A DNA stretch of 37,712 nt from a virus: positions 1-37,712 of IMG/VR virus record IMGVR_UViG_3300037296_000261; one strand, 5' to 3'. Below the pieces are notes generated by a model, which was given only the letters and a program-made list of their open reading frames with translations, searched no databases and was not told where the DNA came from. How positions within the stretch are numbered: the stretch's first letter is position 1; each line of letters begins with the position of its first letter. Of the stretch, positions 1 to 7,321 are shown in pieces. The position numbers and the translations under genes were made by a program.

Positions 1-84
1 GCATAAGTTTATCTCCTTGATATAGGAAGATAATACCAGAGGTGCAGAAGAAACTAAGTTTTTAATTTTTTTTCAAAAAAACTA

Positions 85-112
85 TTGACCCGTAAAAAGG
101 TTTCTCTATAAT
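85..112 (+). promoter_or_regulatory. Promoter of host tRNA-Phe
   Basis: TTGACC at 85-90 and TATAAT at 107-112 with a 16-bp spacer form a near-consensus sigma70 promoter. It lies 12 bp before the tRNA. It is host DNA left of attL, so the tRNA keeps its own promoter after integration. Confidence 0.85.
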
Positions 113-123
113 ACGCCCCACTT

Positions 124-199
124 GCCCAGATAGCTCAGTCGGTAGAGCAGAGGATTGAAAATCCTCGTGTCGGCGGTTCGATTCCGTCTCTGGGCACCA
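124..199 (+). tRNA. tRNA-Phe (GAA), integration target
   Basis: The 76-nt sequence folds as a cloverleaf with acceptor arm GCCCAGA/TCTGGGC, an anticodon loop TTGAAAA giving anticodon GAA, a T-loop GGTTCGATTCC and an encoded CCA at 197-199. The 5' part is host DNA. From position 154 onward the sequence belongs to the att repeat, so the 3' half was supplied by the phage and restores an intact gene. The T-arm resembles that of Pseudomonas/Oceanospirillales tRNA-Phe more than the E. coli version, a weak hint on the host. Confidence 0.98.
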
Positions 200-247
200 T
201 GATTAAAGAAAACCTGCTTTTATAGCAGGTTTTTTTTTGCCTAAAAT
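154..247. repeat. attL: left att repeat
   Basis: This 94-bp stretch runs from the anticodon stem of tRNA-Phe through the CCA end and the tRNA terminator. It is repeated at 37537-37630 with a single mismatch (A202 versus T37585). Identity stops abruptly at both ends (153 versus 37536 and 248 versus 37631). Such a repeat is the expected product of tyrosine-recombinase integration into a tRNA 3' end; crossover within the anticodon-stem/loop region is likely but cannot be placed exactly. Confidence 0.95.
209..238 (+). terminator. Rho-independent terminator of tRNA-Phe
   Basis: AACCTGC (211-217) pairs with GCAGGTT (225-231), followed by an unbroken run of T to 238. It lies inside the att repeat and is duplicated at 37592-37621, so the phage attP carries the terminator as well as the tRNA end. 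Confidence 0.9.
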
Positions 248-264
248 GTGCCTAAATAGGCACA
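247..264. promoter_or_regulatory. Candidate integrase arm-type sites at attL
   Basis: Two copies of the octamer TAGGCACA face each other (TGTGCCTA at 247-254 and TAGGCACA at 257-264), separated by two bases. Two further exact copies lie near attR (37433-37440 and 37486-37493). Repeats of this kind on both sides of the att core are typical of arm-type integrase or excisionase binding sites. The assignment is inferred from position and repetition. Confidence 0.6.
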
Positions 265-268
265 AAGG

Positions 269-1384
269 CTACCTTGCTGCTTTATGCCTTTCTATTTTCG
301 TCTTGTATTTATTTCTCATACTTTCTGTTTTGTGACCAGCGATGTGATCGCTTTCTGCGTCAGATACACCTTTTGATTTAAGAAGGTGCAAACTCCAAAA
401 GTTATCTTTCAAGTCACGCTCTGCCATTGTTTCTTTTAAGCGGTGCATGGCGGTTCGTAAGCCAGACATGCTGAGCTTGTATCCTGTTGAGCTAATGATT
501 AATGGTACGTCTTTGCCGTTGGCCTTGTGCTTTTCTAGTATTGAGACAGCGGCCTGATAAGCCTTGTACAGTCTATCTGACCATTCTATGAAGTTGTTTT
601 TGCTCCCTTTGCGACGAGTGACATAAATTCCACCATTAATGGGATCAGGATCAATGTGTGACGTTCTTAGGTCTAACGTTTCAACACCTCTAGATGCGAT
701 TAGGTAAGTGAGCTCAAAAAAGAGGGGAAGGTATTCAGATAGCTCGGCGGCAATCTGGTATTGAATATCATATTCTTCGTCGGTTACGTAGCGTTCGTTT
801 TCATCGACTTTGAATTTTTTCACTTTAAATGGGCTGTCTGTAATGCCTAGGTCATCTATGTGTTCAATGGCCCATCTGGTAGCGGAGTGAAGCAATGATA
901 CTTCTTGGTTGATGGTTGATGTGCCTTTTAGCCCTTCGGCTATCATGTTATCTAGTCGTTTGTCTGCTAGTCGTCTTACCATGGGTTTCGTGATGGTAAT
1001 GATGGGCAAGTCACCGAATGTGATGTCTTTTCCATTAGCGGCAATAGGGTGCTCTAACACTTTCACTAGAGATTTGGTTCTATGATGTGTTGTCGACGCG
1101 AGAGCTCTGAATTGGCTAGAGTTAAGGTATTGATCAATAATCCATTTCAATGTGTGCTTATCTGCCCCTGTGCGTGCTGTGAGGCTGGTTTTGGCTGACA
1201 GGTATGCAGATAGAATTCTTTCTTCAGAATCTTTAACAGAACCTAATCGAACAGGCGGCTTCAAAAAACCATAGCTGTCTACGTCGATAACCGTTCTGTC
1301 TTCTGCAGTAATTCTTGGTCGCCAAACAATACGCCCATTCACTTCACGGACGTATTTTGGCCATTTGTTGTTTTTTTTAGGCAT
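269..1384 (-). CDS. int: Phage integrase, tyrosine recombinase
   Basis: This 371-aa protein catalyses site-specific integration and excision at tRNA-Phe. An N-terminal arm-binding part (about 1-75) and a SAM-like core-binding part (about 75-185) precede the catalytic domain. Visible catalytic residues are R232 (in IASRGVETLDLR), H333, H351 (in AGHKTES) and the nucleophile Y360 (in RNKYKTK). The second arginine of the usual HxxR box is a lysine here: HLLK, 333-336. Lysine at this place is, to my recollection, seen in some phage integrases, so activity is not ruled out. The gene ends 22 bp inside the phage from the att repeat, its 3' end pointing at attL. It starts 4 bp after the stop of the preceding small gene, so int is probably the last gene of the early minus-strand operon. 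Confidence 0.95.
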   Translation of the reverse strand: MPKKNNKWPKYVREVNGRIVWRPRITAEDRTVIDVDSYGFLKPPVRLGSVKDSEERILSAYLSAKTSLTARTGADKHTLKWIIDQYLNSSQFRALASTTHHRTKSLVKVLEHPIAANGKDITFGDLPIITITKPMVRRLADKRLDNMIAEGLKGTSTINQEVSLLHSATRWAIEHIDDLGITDSPFKVKKFKVDENERYVTDEEYDIQYQIAAELSEYLPLFFELTYLIASRGVETLDLRTSHIDPDPINGGIYVTRRKGSKNNFIEWSDRLYKAYQAAVSILEKHKANGKDVPLIISSTGYKLSMSGLRTAMHRLKETMAERDLKDNFWSLHLLKSKGVSDAESDHIAGHKTESMRNKYKTKIERHKAAR

Positions 1385-1388
1385 TGTA

Positions 1389-1595
1389 TCAGCGTATTTC
1401 TATTGTCATTTTTTCGGTTTGAGGGAGTGCGGTTCTGCTTAACCCCATGGTGTGGTTTAGCGCATCTTCTGTTGTAAATGGTCTGCCGCGCTTACCGATG
1501 ATATAAGGAATACCAGCTCGACTTAGGCGAACCACTACATCCTCGATCGACACTCCGCCAACGACTTCTTTCAGCTTTTCGTATTCAACAATCAT
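1389..1595 (-). CDS. Small DUF4224-like protein, excisionase candidate
   Basis: This 68-aa protein contains the segment AGIPYIIGKRGRPFTTEDAL, which resembles the short DUF4224-type or excisionase-type DNA-binding proteins often encoded just upstream of phage integrases. Its start overlaps the stop of the preceding gene in an ATGA, so translation is probably coupled, and it ends 4 bp before int. Position and size suggest a recombination directionality factor or a regulator of int. The family call is from memory of the motif; the excisionase role is inferred from context. Confidence 0.6.
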   Translation of the reverse strand: MIVEYEKLKEVVGGVSIEDVVVRLSRAGIPYIIGKRGRPFTTEDALNHTMGLSRTALPQTEKMTIEIR

Positions 1596-1831
1596 TGTTT
1601 AGCCCTCCTGTTAGCGAGTAAAAAGTCGCATGTTTCTTTGTTAAGAAATACCGCATTTCTATCGCCTTTCGGTGTATCTACTGGAAATGAATTCTTCAGT
1701 GATTTAGGCGTGTTTCTTAATGTTGATCCGCTCCAGGTCACTCTAAGCCGCTTATAAATATCTTTAGCGCAAAACCAGAGTTGCCCATTTTTGTCTCTAT
1801 GGCTTCTGATGTTTAAGTATTGATCATCCAT
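1592..1831 (-). CDS. Truncated BRO-N-like antirepressor domain protein
   Basis: The start at 1831 gives 79 aa beginning MDDQYLNIRSHRDKNG, preceded by a weak GGAAA ribosome site. A longer in-frame reading to 1996 exists, but its first 55 codons lie over the next gene in another frame and look like low-complexity out-of-frame sequence. The pattern IRSHRDKNGQLWFCAKDIYK, followed by a late FLNKETCDFLL, is like the BRO-N/KilA-type domain of phage antirepressors (wF.a.DI.k.L...inE...L), but the protein is shorter than a usual BRO-N domain and has no C-terminal domain. It is likely a small DNA-binding regulator. It overlaps the next gene by 4 nt. Confidence 0.6.
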   Translation of the reverse strand: MDDQYLNIRSHRDKNGQLWFCAKDIYKRLRVTWSGSTLRNTPKSLKNSFPVDTPKGDRNAVFLNKETCDFLLANRRAKQ

Positions 1832-1856
1832 AATATGTTTCCATTCGTTGTCGTTA

Positions 1857-2048
1857 TTAACCGTTTTCGTATTCGTAGTCTTTGACTTCTTGCTCGAGCA
1901 GTTCGATTTTTGCTTCGAGTCGGTCGCGTTCTTCGAATACGTTGTAGTTAGCAATTTCAACGACTTTGAGACTTTTGGTTTCAACCAAGGTGTCAAAGGG
2001 AGGCGTATCCCCTTGGTATTTAATCACCAGAGTTTGGTATTGGGACAT
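1857..2048 (-). CDS. Small coiled-coil phage protein
   Basis: This 63-aa protein starts at an ATG preceded by GGAGAATAACCC, a strong ribosome site. The N-terminal half has a beta-like pattern (QYQTLVIKYQGDTPPFDTLV), and residues about 37-60 (NVFEERDRLEAKIELLEQEV) form a heptad-rich coiled coil. It lies between the palindrome at 2084-2109 and the BRO-N-like gene in the early operon. I do not recognise a family. Small coiled-coil proteins at this place in P2-like phages are usually uncharacterised. Confidence 0.7.
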   Translation of the reverse strand: MSQYQTLVIKYQGDTPPFDTLVETKSLKVVEIANYNVFEERDRLEAKIELLEQEVKDYEYENG

Positions 2049-2083
2049 GGGTTATTCTCCTAGTTTTTTGTTGGAATAGGTGT

Positions 2084-2109
2084 TTTTGGTACCCCTAGGG
2101 GTACCAAAA
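2084..2109. repeat. Perfect 26-bp palindrome
   Basis: The two 13-bp halves (TTTTGGTACCCCT at 2084-2096 and its exact reverse complement at 2097-2109) abut with no spacer. It sits 17 bp downstream of the antirepressor-like gene and 35 bp upstream of the 63-aa gene. A degenerate copy lies inside the antirepressor gene at 2443-2468. It lacks the loop and T-run of a good terminator, so an operator or recombination site is more likely. Confidence 0.85.
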
Positions 2110-2125
2110 CTATGTATCAATGTGC

Positions 2126-2686
2126 TTAAACTTCTAGTGATTGCTGTTTTCCAATAGGAATGTTGATACCAAACTTTTCATTAAGCTGTTCAGCGTAGAC
2201 TTTCTTTAATTCAAGGTTACGAACGCTATCCAGTTTAGATATGAGGCCAAACATGTCTTTGTCTCGTTGTTGAGTTTTAAAAGCTATTCCATTGGTTTCG
2301 TAGTTATGAAGTGCTTCAGCCCATTCGATTTGTAGTTTTAGCAGTGCGTCGGCTGCATTTTCTTTTCCGTTGGCTCTCATTTGAGCGGTATTTACTCTCG
2401 CAAGAAACATGGTTGAGCGATCTAAGCGAATATAAACCGCTGTTTTGGTATCCCTAGGTATGCCAAAACCATCAAAAATAGGCATATTTAGCTCCTTGGT
2501 GGCGTAAAGTATGGCGTTATCGTCCGAAAACAGTGTTTTTCTGGCTCTTGTCCACTGTATGCCGGTTAGGTCAACAAGGGGTTTTGCGGCGATATATTCA
2601 ATACTTTCATGTTCAACAACGGCCAAGGTAAGGCCATGAAAGTTGATAAGTCGGGTGGCAGTAGTCTCTAGATTGTTGGCATTCAT
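2126..2686 (-). CDS. P22-type antirepressor N-terminal domain protein
   Basis: The protein is 186 aa from the ATG at 2686. That start has AAGGA seven bases upstream, whereas the ATG at 2692 is too close to the same ribosome site. LINFHGLTLAVVEHESIEYI and AAKPLVDLTGIQWTRAR match the pattern of the P22 AR N-terminal domain. The later LKLQIEWAEALHNYET corresponds to the end of that domain, and the C-terminal part (about 140-186) is short and charged. Known relatives inactivate a CI-type repressor, so the likely partner is the repressor at 6135-6584. The gene carries at 2443-2468 a near-copy of the palindrome found just downstream of it, encoding GFGIPRDTK. Confidence 0.8.
   Translation of the reverse strand: MNANNLETTATRLINFHGLTLAVVEHESIEYIAAKPLVDLTGIQWTRARKTLFSDDNAILYATKELNMPIFDGFGIPRDTKTAVYIRLDRSTMFLARVNTAQMRANGKENAADALLKLQIEWAEALHNYETNGIAFKTQQRDKDMFGLISKLDSVRNLELKKVYAEQLNEKFGINIPIGKQQSLEV
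2443..2468. repeat. Degenerate intragenic copy of the 2084-2109 palindrome
   Basis: The 26-bp stretch is itself nearly palindromic (11 of 13 half-site pairs) around CCTAGG and shares TTTTGGTA, CCCTAGG and CCAAAA with the perfect palindrome. It lies within the antirepressor-like coding sequence, so it is either a conserved coding element that was copied downstream or a second protein-binding site. Confidence 0.65.
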
Positions 2687-2709
2687 TTTCATTTCCTTTT
2701 TGGGTGGTT

Positions 2710-5418
2710 TTATCGATTAAAGATCCAGCATCGAACGGTTCGTTCCTCGATACGGGATTTGACGGGTTTGTTTTCGACGTACTCGCGTTTTTTGCTTGTT
2801 GTGAGCTGTCTACGTAGTTCCTTTGGATCCATGAAAGGTAAGTTGTGCACTTTGCACTGGCTATGGAAGTGCTCTAAGTTGATAGCGAATTGTCTGTCTG
2901 GATTGGCTGAATGGTTCATTTGGTTCTCGATATTAAGTCCATAACCGCCCGATCCCGGCTTGGTGTCTAGGTAGTCGAATTGCGCCCAGAACTGCTGTAC
3001 GACTTGGCTATCTTCGTTGAGTGATTGTTGTCGTTGTGCCGCCATGTTTATTAGCATTCTATGAACGCTGGCGATGTCGTGTTCTGTGATCTGTGGATAG
3101 AGCACGGCTAGGCAATCTGCAAAGGCCATGACTTTTGCGTGGTTGTCGACGATACGGTTTAGCTTTATGTCTGGGTTGCTGGTGAGTATTTTTTGATGAC
3201 GAGCAAAGCTTTCTTTGAATGCTTTCAGGATTTGTTCTGCGTATTGAACGGCACCAAGAATGAAGCCGTTTACCTCTGATATGGGCATTCTGTTTAGTCG
3301 TCCAGCGGCAGAGTAACCTTGTGGACTGTGGTGGCTAGTATCAAAGATTAGGCTGGTGATACGTGTCATGATGGCCTCGGAGGCCATAACATGGATGTTC
3401 TGTACAATCATTAATCCCGCTTTAAAGGCCGGTTTTTTCGTGCTGTTGTCTTGGGATTTAATGCCCGTTACTCGCCCAAATTCCCCTTCAAAAAGATCTT
3501 TCTGTTCATCCCAGTTAAAGCGCTTAACGTGGTTGTTCTTATCGTCGTTCTCGTTGTCTGTTTCGTTGAATACGACGGGCAAATTGCTCACTTCGGCCAT
3601 CTTGCGTGTGCGGCCAGCAAGGGTAGATGAGCTCGGATTAAACGATTCGCCATCTTTGCCGTATAGCTTCCACATGAAGTCGACCAAGCTGGATTTACCT
3701 GAGGCCGCTTCACCAACCAATTCAAAGAATGGGTAGGAACTGGTTTCTTCTCGTACCTGTTCGACAAACAAGCAACCAAACCACCAAGAAAGCGCGACCA
3801 ACCCTTTGGTGCCGAATGCGGTTTTAAAGTCTGGTACCCAGTCTGTATTTTCTTTTTGCGATAGGGTTTGTTTAATGTCTACGGTGGTTTTTATGCCCTG
3901 TTTTTTCAATTCAAAGAAAGACTGATTATTGAGTTTTAGTACCTTTTTTCCTTCCACTGCGAAGTTGTTGAATACATAGGTTTTGCTCGGCTTGTCATAG
4001 CCAACAAAGTCCAATGTTCGAACTTCTTTGATGTTGTAACGTGTCCATTCACGGTAAAGCCAATCAAGGTCTGCAGCGGTACCAGTAAACAATGCACCAG
4101 GTATGCGCATGGCGGATTTTTTGAAGTCGCTCGCCGCGCTTATGGTTTTATGTGTGAAGGCTATTTGGCGTTCTTGGCCGTGGTTGGCGAGCATGAAGCG
4201 AAAGAAGTACTGGCCGTCTTCACCGTTGTCTGGCTGCTGGAAGTAAAGATAATCCATACCAAATGTGGCCACTTCACGCATTTTTACAGATTGGCTAAAG
4301 GCGGTTTTATCACACTCTTTGCGGATGTTATCGGTGGATTTTTCTCGTAACTCTTCTACGGCTTTTTGGTTTAAATCCATAGGATCTAAACCTTCACGAG
4401 CGGCCCAATAAGCTAACGCGACTTTGCCATGCTCTTCTTTATTTATTGATGCAGCATAGGTGCGGTTTTTGAAGGTAAAAATAAAATAACCGCGCTCTGG
4501 GTTACGTTCCCACATGAGTTGGGCTTTTTCATTGGCACTTTGCGCTAGGGCTAAATTGCCAAGGTAACGGTATTTGTTTAGATGTTGTTCTGTGAGTTTT
4601 CCTACTTTGTGTAGGTCGTTCCAATCGGCTTTTTGGTCATTGTCGCTAGACAGTGCTGCCGCAACATTCTCGCCCAACTCGCGTAATGTTTGATTGTGTT
4701 TTTCTAAGGCTTTTCGACCTGCGTAATCGTTATCAGTGGCAATTACCCATGTGATGTCTTTGTTTAGGTGCGGCTTTATGGATTCGCTTGGCCATGTCCC
4801 AGACGACATAATAGCGACGGCTTTAATGCCGTTTTGATTAAGGGCGATAGCGTCAAAGATGCCTTCAACGAGCCAGACTTCGTCGCATACTTCAATTTTA
4901 AGAGTGGGAGGTTGCCACCAATAGCCTTTAAAGGTGCCTTTGAAGTTCTTGTTTCTGGTTTCTTTGCTGTCATCTTCGTTGGTGATGGTTACGTCATCTA
5001 TTAGACGTTCCCACATCATGGTTTTGGCTTCGTCTAAATAGAAACGAACCGTGGCCGTACCTTTGTTGCCATGAGGGTGCCAGTATTTCCCTTGCTCGAA
5101 TAGGCCACTTAGTTGTGAAAGCTCAAAACCACGAATAAGCGAAAGGTACGCTTTGGCTGTGGCGTTTGGGTCTTGTTCTGTTGGCGGGTGTTTTTCATTT
5201 AGCTTTTCAAAAAGATCTGGAAATATCTCAAATGAAGGTTCGGAGTAGCCACATTTATTGACCCGATCACATTGGACGTTGCCAGGATTGTTTAGCCAGG
5301 TCCATAACGATTTTTTACCGCAATCAGGGCAGTAGCCACGCAAATAGTCGCCTTGTTCGGTCATTCTAAATTCATGCTGCAGGCGGTTAACGATTTGTGG
5401 TGTTAAGTCGTATTCCAT
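2710..5418 (-). CDS. Phage primase-helicase (zinc finger, Toprim, DUF927-type helicase)
   Basis: This 902-aa protein is the main replication protein. Residues 30-56 form a zinc ribbon (C30, C33, C50, C56). The Toprim primase core has E185 in VWLVEGIFDA and the DxD residues D229/D231 in ATDNDYAGRKA. The C-terminal half is a DUF927/superfamily-III-like helicase with Walker A GEAASGKSS (569-577), a Walker B-like LPVVFNETDN (613-622) and an arginine-finger candidate R686. This zinc-Toprim-helicase order recalls the satellite P4 alpha protein, although the domain families differ in detail. It probably unwinds and primes at the phage origin, and the repeats at 6636-6983 are the best origin candidate. 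It follows the LuxR-like gene by 3 bp. Confidence 0.92.
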   Translation of the reverse strand: MEYDLTPQIVNRLQHEFRMTEQGDYLRGYCPDCGKKSLWTWLNNPGNVQCDRVNKCGYSEPSFEIFPDLFEKLNEKHPPTEQDPNATAKAYLSLIRGFELSQLSGLFEQGKYWHPHGNKGTATVRFYLDEAKTMMWERLIDDVTITNEDDSKETRNKNFKGTFKGYWWQPPTLKIEVCDEVWLVEGIFDAIALNQNGIKAVAIMSSGTWPSESIKPHLNKDITWVIATDNDYAGRKALEKHNQTLRELGENVAAALSSDNDQKADWNDLHKVGKLTEQHLNKYRYLGNLALAQSANEKAQLMWERNPERGYFIFTFKNRTYAASINKEEHGKVALAYWAAREGLDPMDLNQKAVEELREKSTDNIRKECDKTAFSQSVKMREVATFGMDYLYFQQPDNGEDGQYFFRFMLANHGQERQIAFTHKTISAASDFKKSAMRIPGALFTGTAADLDWLYREWTRYNIKEVRTLDFVGYDKPSKTYVFNNFAVEGKKVLKLNNQSFFELKKQGIKTTVDIKQTLSQKENTDWVPDFKTAFGTKGLVALSWWFGCLFVEQVREETSSYPFFELVGEAASGKSSLVDFMWKLYGKDGESFNPSSSTLAGRTRKMAEVSNLPVVFNETDNENDDKNNHVKRFNWDEQKDLFEGEFGRVTGIKSQDNSTKKPAFKAGLMIVQNIHVMASEAIMTRITSLIFDTSHHSPQGYSAAGRLNRMPISEVNGFILGAVQYAEQILKAFKESFARHQKILTSNPDIKLNRIVDNHAKVMAFADCLAVLYPQITEHDIASVHRMLINMAAQRQQSLNEDSQVVQQFWAQFDYLDTKPGSGGYGLNIENQMNHSANPDRQFAINLEHFHSQCKVHNLPFMDPKELRRQLTTSKKREYVENKPVKSRIEERTVRCWIFNR

Positions 5419-5421
5419 TGG

Positions 5422-5802
5422 TTATGACTCTCTGTTGGTGCGTATTGTTTGGCTTGCTCGTACTGTTCTTATAGGGCGTGGAGGTCGACGGCTTCCTGCT
5501 TGTGGAATCATCATGTGAAACATTAAGAGGAACAGTAGGGCTTTAACGGAAGTGCTAGTGCCTTCGCGTATTTCTACTTTGATCAAACCCATGGCGACCG
5601 AGGTTGAGACGATTTCAGCGGCACAGTGGCAGTCTAGTTTTCGAGAAATACTTTCTAGGTGCTTACCGACGGTGCTGTGGCTTCTAAAAAGCTTTAGGGC
5701 TATTTGTTTTTGCAAATAGCCCTCGCACAAATAACGCAATACAGCAGCTTCTTTAGCGGTAAGGGGTCCTTTCTCTATGATGCTTGCGTGTATTTTTTTC
5801 AT
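5422..5802 (-). CDS. LuxR-type helix-turn-helix protein
   Basis: Residues about 10-70 form a GerE/LuxR-type DNA-binding domain (GPLTAKEAAVLRYLCEGYLQ, then KLFRSHSTVGKHLESISRKL). No receiver or autoinducer domain is present. After the HTH comes a hydrophobic patch (ALLFLLMFHMM, about 85-95) and a basic tail rich in R and P. The ribosome site before 5802 is weak. It sits directly upstream of the primase gene and co-directional with it, so it is likely an early regulator in the CII/Cox position rather than a quorum-sensing regulator. The hydrophobic patch could place it at the membrane or drive dimerisation. The specific target is unknown. Confidence 0.75.
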   Translation of the reverse strand: MKKIHASIIEKGPLTAKEAAVLRYLCEGYLQKQIALKLFRSHSTVGKHLESISRKLDCHCAAEIVSTSVAMGLIKVEIREGTSTSVKALLFLLMFHMMIPQAGSRRPPRPIRTVRASQTIRTNRES

Positions 5803-5876
5803 TTGTTCTGTTCGCTTTTTAGGTGTTTAACCAGTATTTAGGTGGTTTTAATTGGGTGATACTCTTTAAATCGAAA

Positions 5877-6092
5877 TTATTCGACGACTTTATTTCCTCG
5901 AACGATAACGCCAAAACGAGCTTTTAATCCTTCGTTGAAAATCAGTCTACTCATGTCAGCAATACCTAGGTTTTGGTCTTCAGATAGCTCCATAAGCTTG
6001 ATTTTTACTGACTCACTGCAACGAAAGCTGATTTGTTCTGATATGCAGTTTTGACCTTTTCTATTGGTGCTTTTTACTGTTGGTTTAGACAT
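5877..6092 (-). CDS. Ribbon-helix-helix-like early regulator (Cro/Cox position)
   Basis: This 71-aa protein has a short beta-like strand (SEQISFRCS) followed by two helices (ESVKIKLMELSEDQ and IADMSRLIFNEGLKAR), the layout of Arc/CopG ribbon-helix-helix proteins. The ATG at 6092 has AGGAAA six bases upstream. It is divergent from the CI-like repressor with only 42 bp between the two starts. As the first gene of the early minus-strand operon it most likely plays the Cro or Cox role, repressing the repressor promoter and its own. The fold is inferred from pattern only. Confidence 0.65.
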   Translation of the reverse strand: MSKPTVKSTNRKGQNCISEQISFRCSESVKIKLMELSEDQNLGIADMSRLIFNEGLKARFGVIVRGNKVVE

Positions 6093-6134
6093 TGCGCTTT
6101 CCTGTTATACTTAGTTTTCAGAAGGGGATATGTA
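6093..6134. promoter_or_regulatory. Divergent early control region
   Basis: The 42-bp gap between the RHH-like gene and the repressor gene contains an extended -10 element for the plus strand (TGTTATACT, 6103-6111). The repressor ribosome site AAGGGG is at 6122-6127, seven bases before the ATG. The gap is too short to hold an early promoter for the minus strand entirely, so that promoter probably extends into the repressor gene and is therefore controlled by local binding. Confidence 0.6.
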
Positions 6135-6584
6135 ATGACAAATGAAAATTTAACACCTAAAAAATGGATAGGCAAGAAAAAAGAAGGTGAAATATATCGC
6201 TTTCAATTATTCCTATCTGAAAAAAATATAAATCCTGAGCAAATACAAAAGGATACAGGTGTGACTGTGCGCACTGTGACAAACAGTATTTATGAAGGAA
6301 AACCACTTGGTGCGAAATTATTACGTGAATTAAACGCGAAATATGGAGTTTCTATTGATTGGTTAGTAAGCGGAAAAGGGCAAATGTTTGTCGATACGCC
6401 TGTTTCTCACCTCGAAATTTCTGTACCGCGCTCTGATTATACAAATGATGACCCTCGTTTTAATCGAATCGTTGGTCTCGTTCAGGAATTCATGGCAAAT
6501 GCTGATGAAGATGAGAAGGCGTGGTTAGAGACTCAGATGAAGTTCAATATTGCTCAGTTCAAGCAATTTTTGAATGATAAATAA
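6135..6584 (+). CDS. CI-like phage repressor (HTH, no peptidase)
   Basis: The start at 6135 gives 149 aa beginning MTNENLTPKKWIGKKKEGE, with AAGGGG seven bases upstream. A longer in-frame reading from 6051 runs across the divergent gene and lacks a ribosome site. The N-terminal part resembles the phage CI/Bacteriophage CI-repressor HTH: FLSEKNINPEQIQKDTGVTV, then SIYEGKPLGAKLLRELNAKY and the characteristic GVSIDWLVSGKG. Residues about 100-149 are acidic and helical and probably form an oligomerisation domain. There is no S24 LexA-like peptidase domain, so induction through RecA-driven self-cleavage is unlikely. Inactivation by an antirepressor (2126-2686) is the more likely route. Confidence 0.85.
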   Translation: MTNENLTPKKWIGKKKEGEIYRFQLFLSEKNINPEQIQKDTGVTVRTVTNSIYEGKPLGAKLLRELNAKYGVSIDWLVSGKGQMFVDTPVSHLEISVPRSDYTNDDPRFNRIVGLVQEFMANADEDEKAWLETQMKFNIAQFKQFLNDK

Positions 6585-7080
6585 GCCTTAAAAACTCAGT
6601 TTTAAAAGTGCTCTCACTATACTAATTCTCGGAAGCATAGAGGGAAAAGCGTAACTTTTGTAATCGACTATCTTGTAGTGTTATTTTTTACCTATATTTC
6701 AATGGGTTAGGGCTTTTTAGGAATTGTAATTTTCTTGTGATTCAGCGTAACCGTCTTTTTTTAAAAAGTGCTTCAAAGCTTGAGCGATAAAGGGATTGAG
6801 GCTGGTTACACTAGTATGATTTTATGTAATTTTTAAGTGTCCAAAAAATGTAATTCGGTCACATCAAAATTACGCAAAAGTAACATTTTATTAACTTCAT
6901 AAAACCTCTTTAAATCCATGATAAATAAAGAAATATAAAAATATATAGTTTAAGGTTACAAAAGTTACGCATTTCCCTCTATGACCCTGAGATATTAGAA
7001 AATCTAAAGCCTCTATACTCAAAACTCGCTTATAAATTTACCTAACTTATTGTATATAAAAGATAAAATGCCAATTATCT
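6585..7080. other. Gene-free AT-rich region, candidate replication origin
   Basis: No reading frame on either strand has a plausible length and ribosome site. The stretch is strongly AT-rich and holds a long inverted repeat (6636-6663 with 6956-6983) plus related short motifs: GCGTAAC at 6650-6656 and again at about 6747, and TTACGCAAAAGTAAC at 6870-6884. Repeated short motifs flanking an AT-rich core next to a primase-helicase operon are what a phage origin looks like. Nothing in the sequence proves origin function. Confidence 0.5.
6636..6983. repeat. Long-range inverted repeat, 28-nt arms
   Basis: The left arm 6636-6663 starts CATAGAGGGAAA and ends GCGTAACTTTTGTAA. The right arm 6956-6983 is its reverse complement with one mismatch. 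The 292 bp between are AT-rich and include a third, rearranged version of the arm motif at 6870-6884. There is no transposase nor a target-site duplication that I can see. Confidence 0.85.
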
Positions 7081-7321
7081 GGCGAAACCTTTAAGACGCA
7101 CTCTCCGCACTTTGGGAATTGGTGTGACATAGAAGGAACCCTGACCTTCTTGCGCATGAGTGGCCATTCATTCTCAAGAGGTCATGCCTAAAACTTATAT
7201 CGGTCGTTGCCACGTTATGAAAGGCAGTCTTACTCGTTTCAATCGTCTGTAAACCTTTAACCATGGGCGCTCAATGGTAATAAGCCGTGAAGCAAATGCG
7301 TTGCTTCTTGTTCGCTGATGG

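Noticed and set aside
1592-1996. 134-aa reading of the BRO-N-like gene
   Set aside because: The first 55 codons are low-complexity and lie over the 63-aa coiled-coil gene in another frame. The internal ATG at 1831 has a ribosome-site-like GGAAA and starts the recognisable domain.
6051-6134. N-terminal extension of the CI-like repressor
   Set aside because: It runs over the divergent RHH-like gene. The ATG at 6135 has a good ribosome site and an extended -10 promoter just upstream.
6636-6983. Insertion sequence or MITE based on the inverted repeats
   Set aside because: There is no transposase frame between the arms and no flanking target duplication that I can see. The arm motif is also present inside, which fits replication repeats better.
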